From Dipteronia dyeriana (Eukaryota; Streptophyta; Magnoliopsida; Sapindales; Sapindaceae): 64,000 nucleotides of DNA. This document shows positions 63,093 through 64,000 of the stretch, in pieces. Each line of letters begins with the position of its first letter. Positions within the stretch are counted from its first letter, which is position 1. The DNA is taken from NCBI GenBank assembly GCA_032871835.1, contig CM065299.1, positions 25,995,074 to 26,059,073 on the forward strand. Direction: 5' to 3'. The notes beneath the pieces were generated by a model that did no database searches, was not told where the DNA came from, and saw only the letters and a list, made by a program, of their open reading frames with translations. Made by a program: the position numbers and the translations under genes.

Positions 63093-63490
63093 TGGAACGA
63101 TCGGTTATTGATGATGTTTCTTAGGGAAAGTTACTAAGATTCATGGCCAAAGCACCAAGAGATTATGGTACCAGTTATCAGTAGCGCCTTATATCTACAC
63201 TTAACAAATTTTAAGGGTTCTAGTGCTACCAGGTAATTGTTAAGACAGGTATATGCGGGGGACTGCTTCTTAGGAAAAAATTACATCATAGTTAGAGGAA
63301 TACAAAGTCAACCAGAGGATTAGAATGGCAGTTAACCAGGTATACAAAAAAAAAACTCTTCATTACTCAACTGAGGGAGCCCATCCCCCATTTTCGGGCT
63401 ACAAACATGAAAAAGAAAATGTGTATATATAAAAAAAGAAATGAAGAAAGCTCTGGATCATGCCACCTCTTATTGGTTGACTTCTTCTAC
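63093..63490. other. Spacer after the hairpin series
   Basis: No gene seen. It contains a further weak ACTAAGATTCATGG / CACCAAGAGATTATGGTACC block and A-runs near 63345 and 63430. Confidence 0.6.
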
Positions 63491-63493
63491 TCA

Positions 63494-63868
63494 TATACCA
63501 CCTCCATGATCATCCTCTCCAACATGAACAACTCTTTCCTCCATGGCCCCAACTACATGATCAACGAGGGGATCATCTCCTGCCTGTATTATCGCCTTGG
63601 GATAGCCCTTCACCTGAGCCTGATCAACTTGGACCTCCACATGGGCCAGATCAATATGGACCTCCACATGGGTTGGATTAACTAGAATGTCCTTCACCTC
63701 AGTTAGACCAGTCTGGATCTCCCCATCCTTGGTGGGATCAGCCTGGTACCCTACCTCCTTAGTAGGAAAAGATTGAGAGGTAGGTGGGTCTGATGCTCAT
63801 CCTTTAGACTGAACCTCGGCAGCAATGAGGGACTTCAAGCTAAGATTTGCTTCAGTGCGGCTCGACAT
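63494..63868 (-). pseudogene. Broken ORF of unknown function
   Basis: On the minus strand a frame opens at ATG 63868 (MSSRTEANLSLKSL), meets an in-frame TGA near 63800, then continues open to a stop at about 63491. The second part contains a short internal repeat (HVEVHIDLAHVEVQVDQAQV) and an acidic, His-rich end. It looks like part of a decayed mobile-element ORF, but I cannot assign a family. Confidence 0.35.
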
Positions 63869-63884
63869 GTGGGTGGAGATCAGG

Positions 63885-64000
63885 GATAGGCGTAGGGGCT
63901 CATTGGGGCTGGGGAGGGCCCCCCTACCCCCACCCCTATTCCTAAACCCCATTTTGGGAAATGGAGATGGGGGTTTGGGGGGGGGGGGGGGGGGTGTGCT
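63885..64000. repeat. G/C-tract-rich end with an 18-G run
   Basis: Alternating G-runs and C-runs (GGGGCTGGGGAGGGCCCCCC, CCCCCACCCC) end in a run of 18 G at 63977-63994. This has strong G-quadruplex potential. The exact homopolymer length may be a sequencing or assembly artefact. Confidence 0.75.

Noticed and set aside
1..64000. CRISPR arrays, bacterial operons, rRNA genes, intact tRNA genes
   Set aside because: No regularly spaced identical repeats with unique spacers, no complete tRNA cloverleaf and no rRNA sequence were seen. The window is plant nuclear DNA.

Overview
This is eudicot nuclear DNA. It has long AT-rich introns, GT-AG splicing, dinucleotide microsatellites, many short inverted-repeat transposons and one Ty3/gypsy retrotransposon. 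The four protein genes are all clear land-plant families. The exact species cannot be read from the sequence.

Layout. (1) 1-4103, plus strand: the last two coding exons of a REF6-type histone H3K27 demethylase. They carry four C2H2 zinc fingers and an expanded 12-unit acidic/basic repeat. (2) 4104-6943: AT-rich spacer with (TA)n tracts, two oppositely oriented copies of a fold-back element and one copy of a roughly 0.9-kb dispersed repeat. (3) 6944-10495, plus: a six-exon gene for a five-finger CCCH protein. (4) 11410-12282, minus: a three-exon NOI/RIN4-like gene for a 74-residue protein, convergent with the CCCH gene. (5) 14304-44279, minus: a complete callose synthase 10 (GSL8-type) gene. 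I resolved it into 51 phase-consistent coding exons for 1906 residues; one intron uses a GC donor. (6) 44280-48226: spacer with several terminal-inverted-repeat elements. (7) 48500-60391: a decayed Tat/Retand-type Ty3/gypsy element with two LTRs, gag, pol (protease, RT, RNase H, integrase) and an extra antisense ORF, all broken by stops or frameshifts. It lies between two matching TIR ends (48227 and 62275), so it may have split an older Harbinger-like element. (8) 60392-64000: spacer with a possible small spliced transcript, a 140-bp tandem repeat, a series of hairpin-forming repeats, a broken ORF and a G-rich end.

The host genes are not an operon-like system. The order REF6 - CCCH - NOI does match what I recall of Arabidopsis chromosome 3, so genes 1-3 look like an old collinear block, with callose synthase 10 next to it here. 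The demethylase and CCCH proteins act in chromatin and RNA control, NOI at the membrane in immunity, and callose synthase 10 in cell-plate and plasmodesmal callose. I found no strictly undescribed system. The least explained structures are the hairpin series at 62836-63090, the split TIR element around the retrotransposon and the REF6 repeat expansion.
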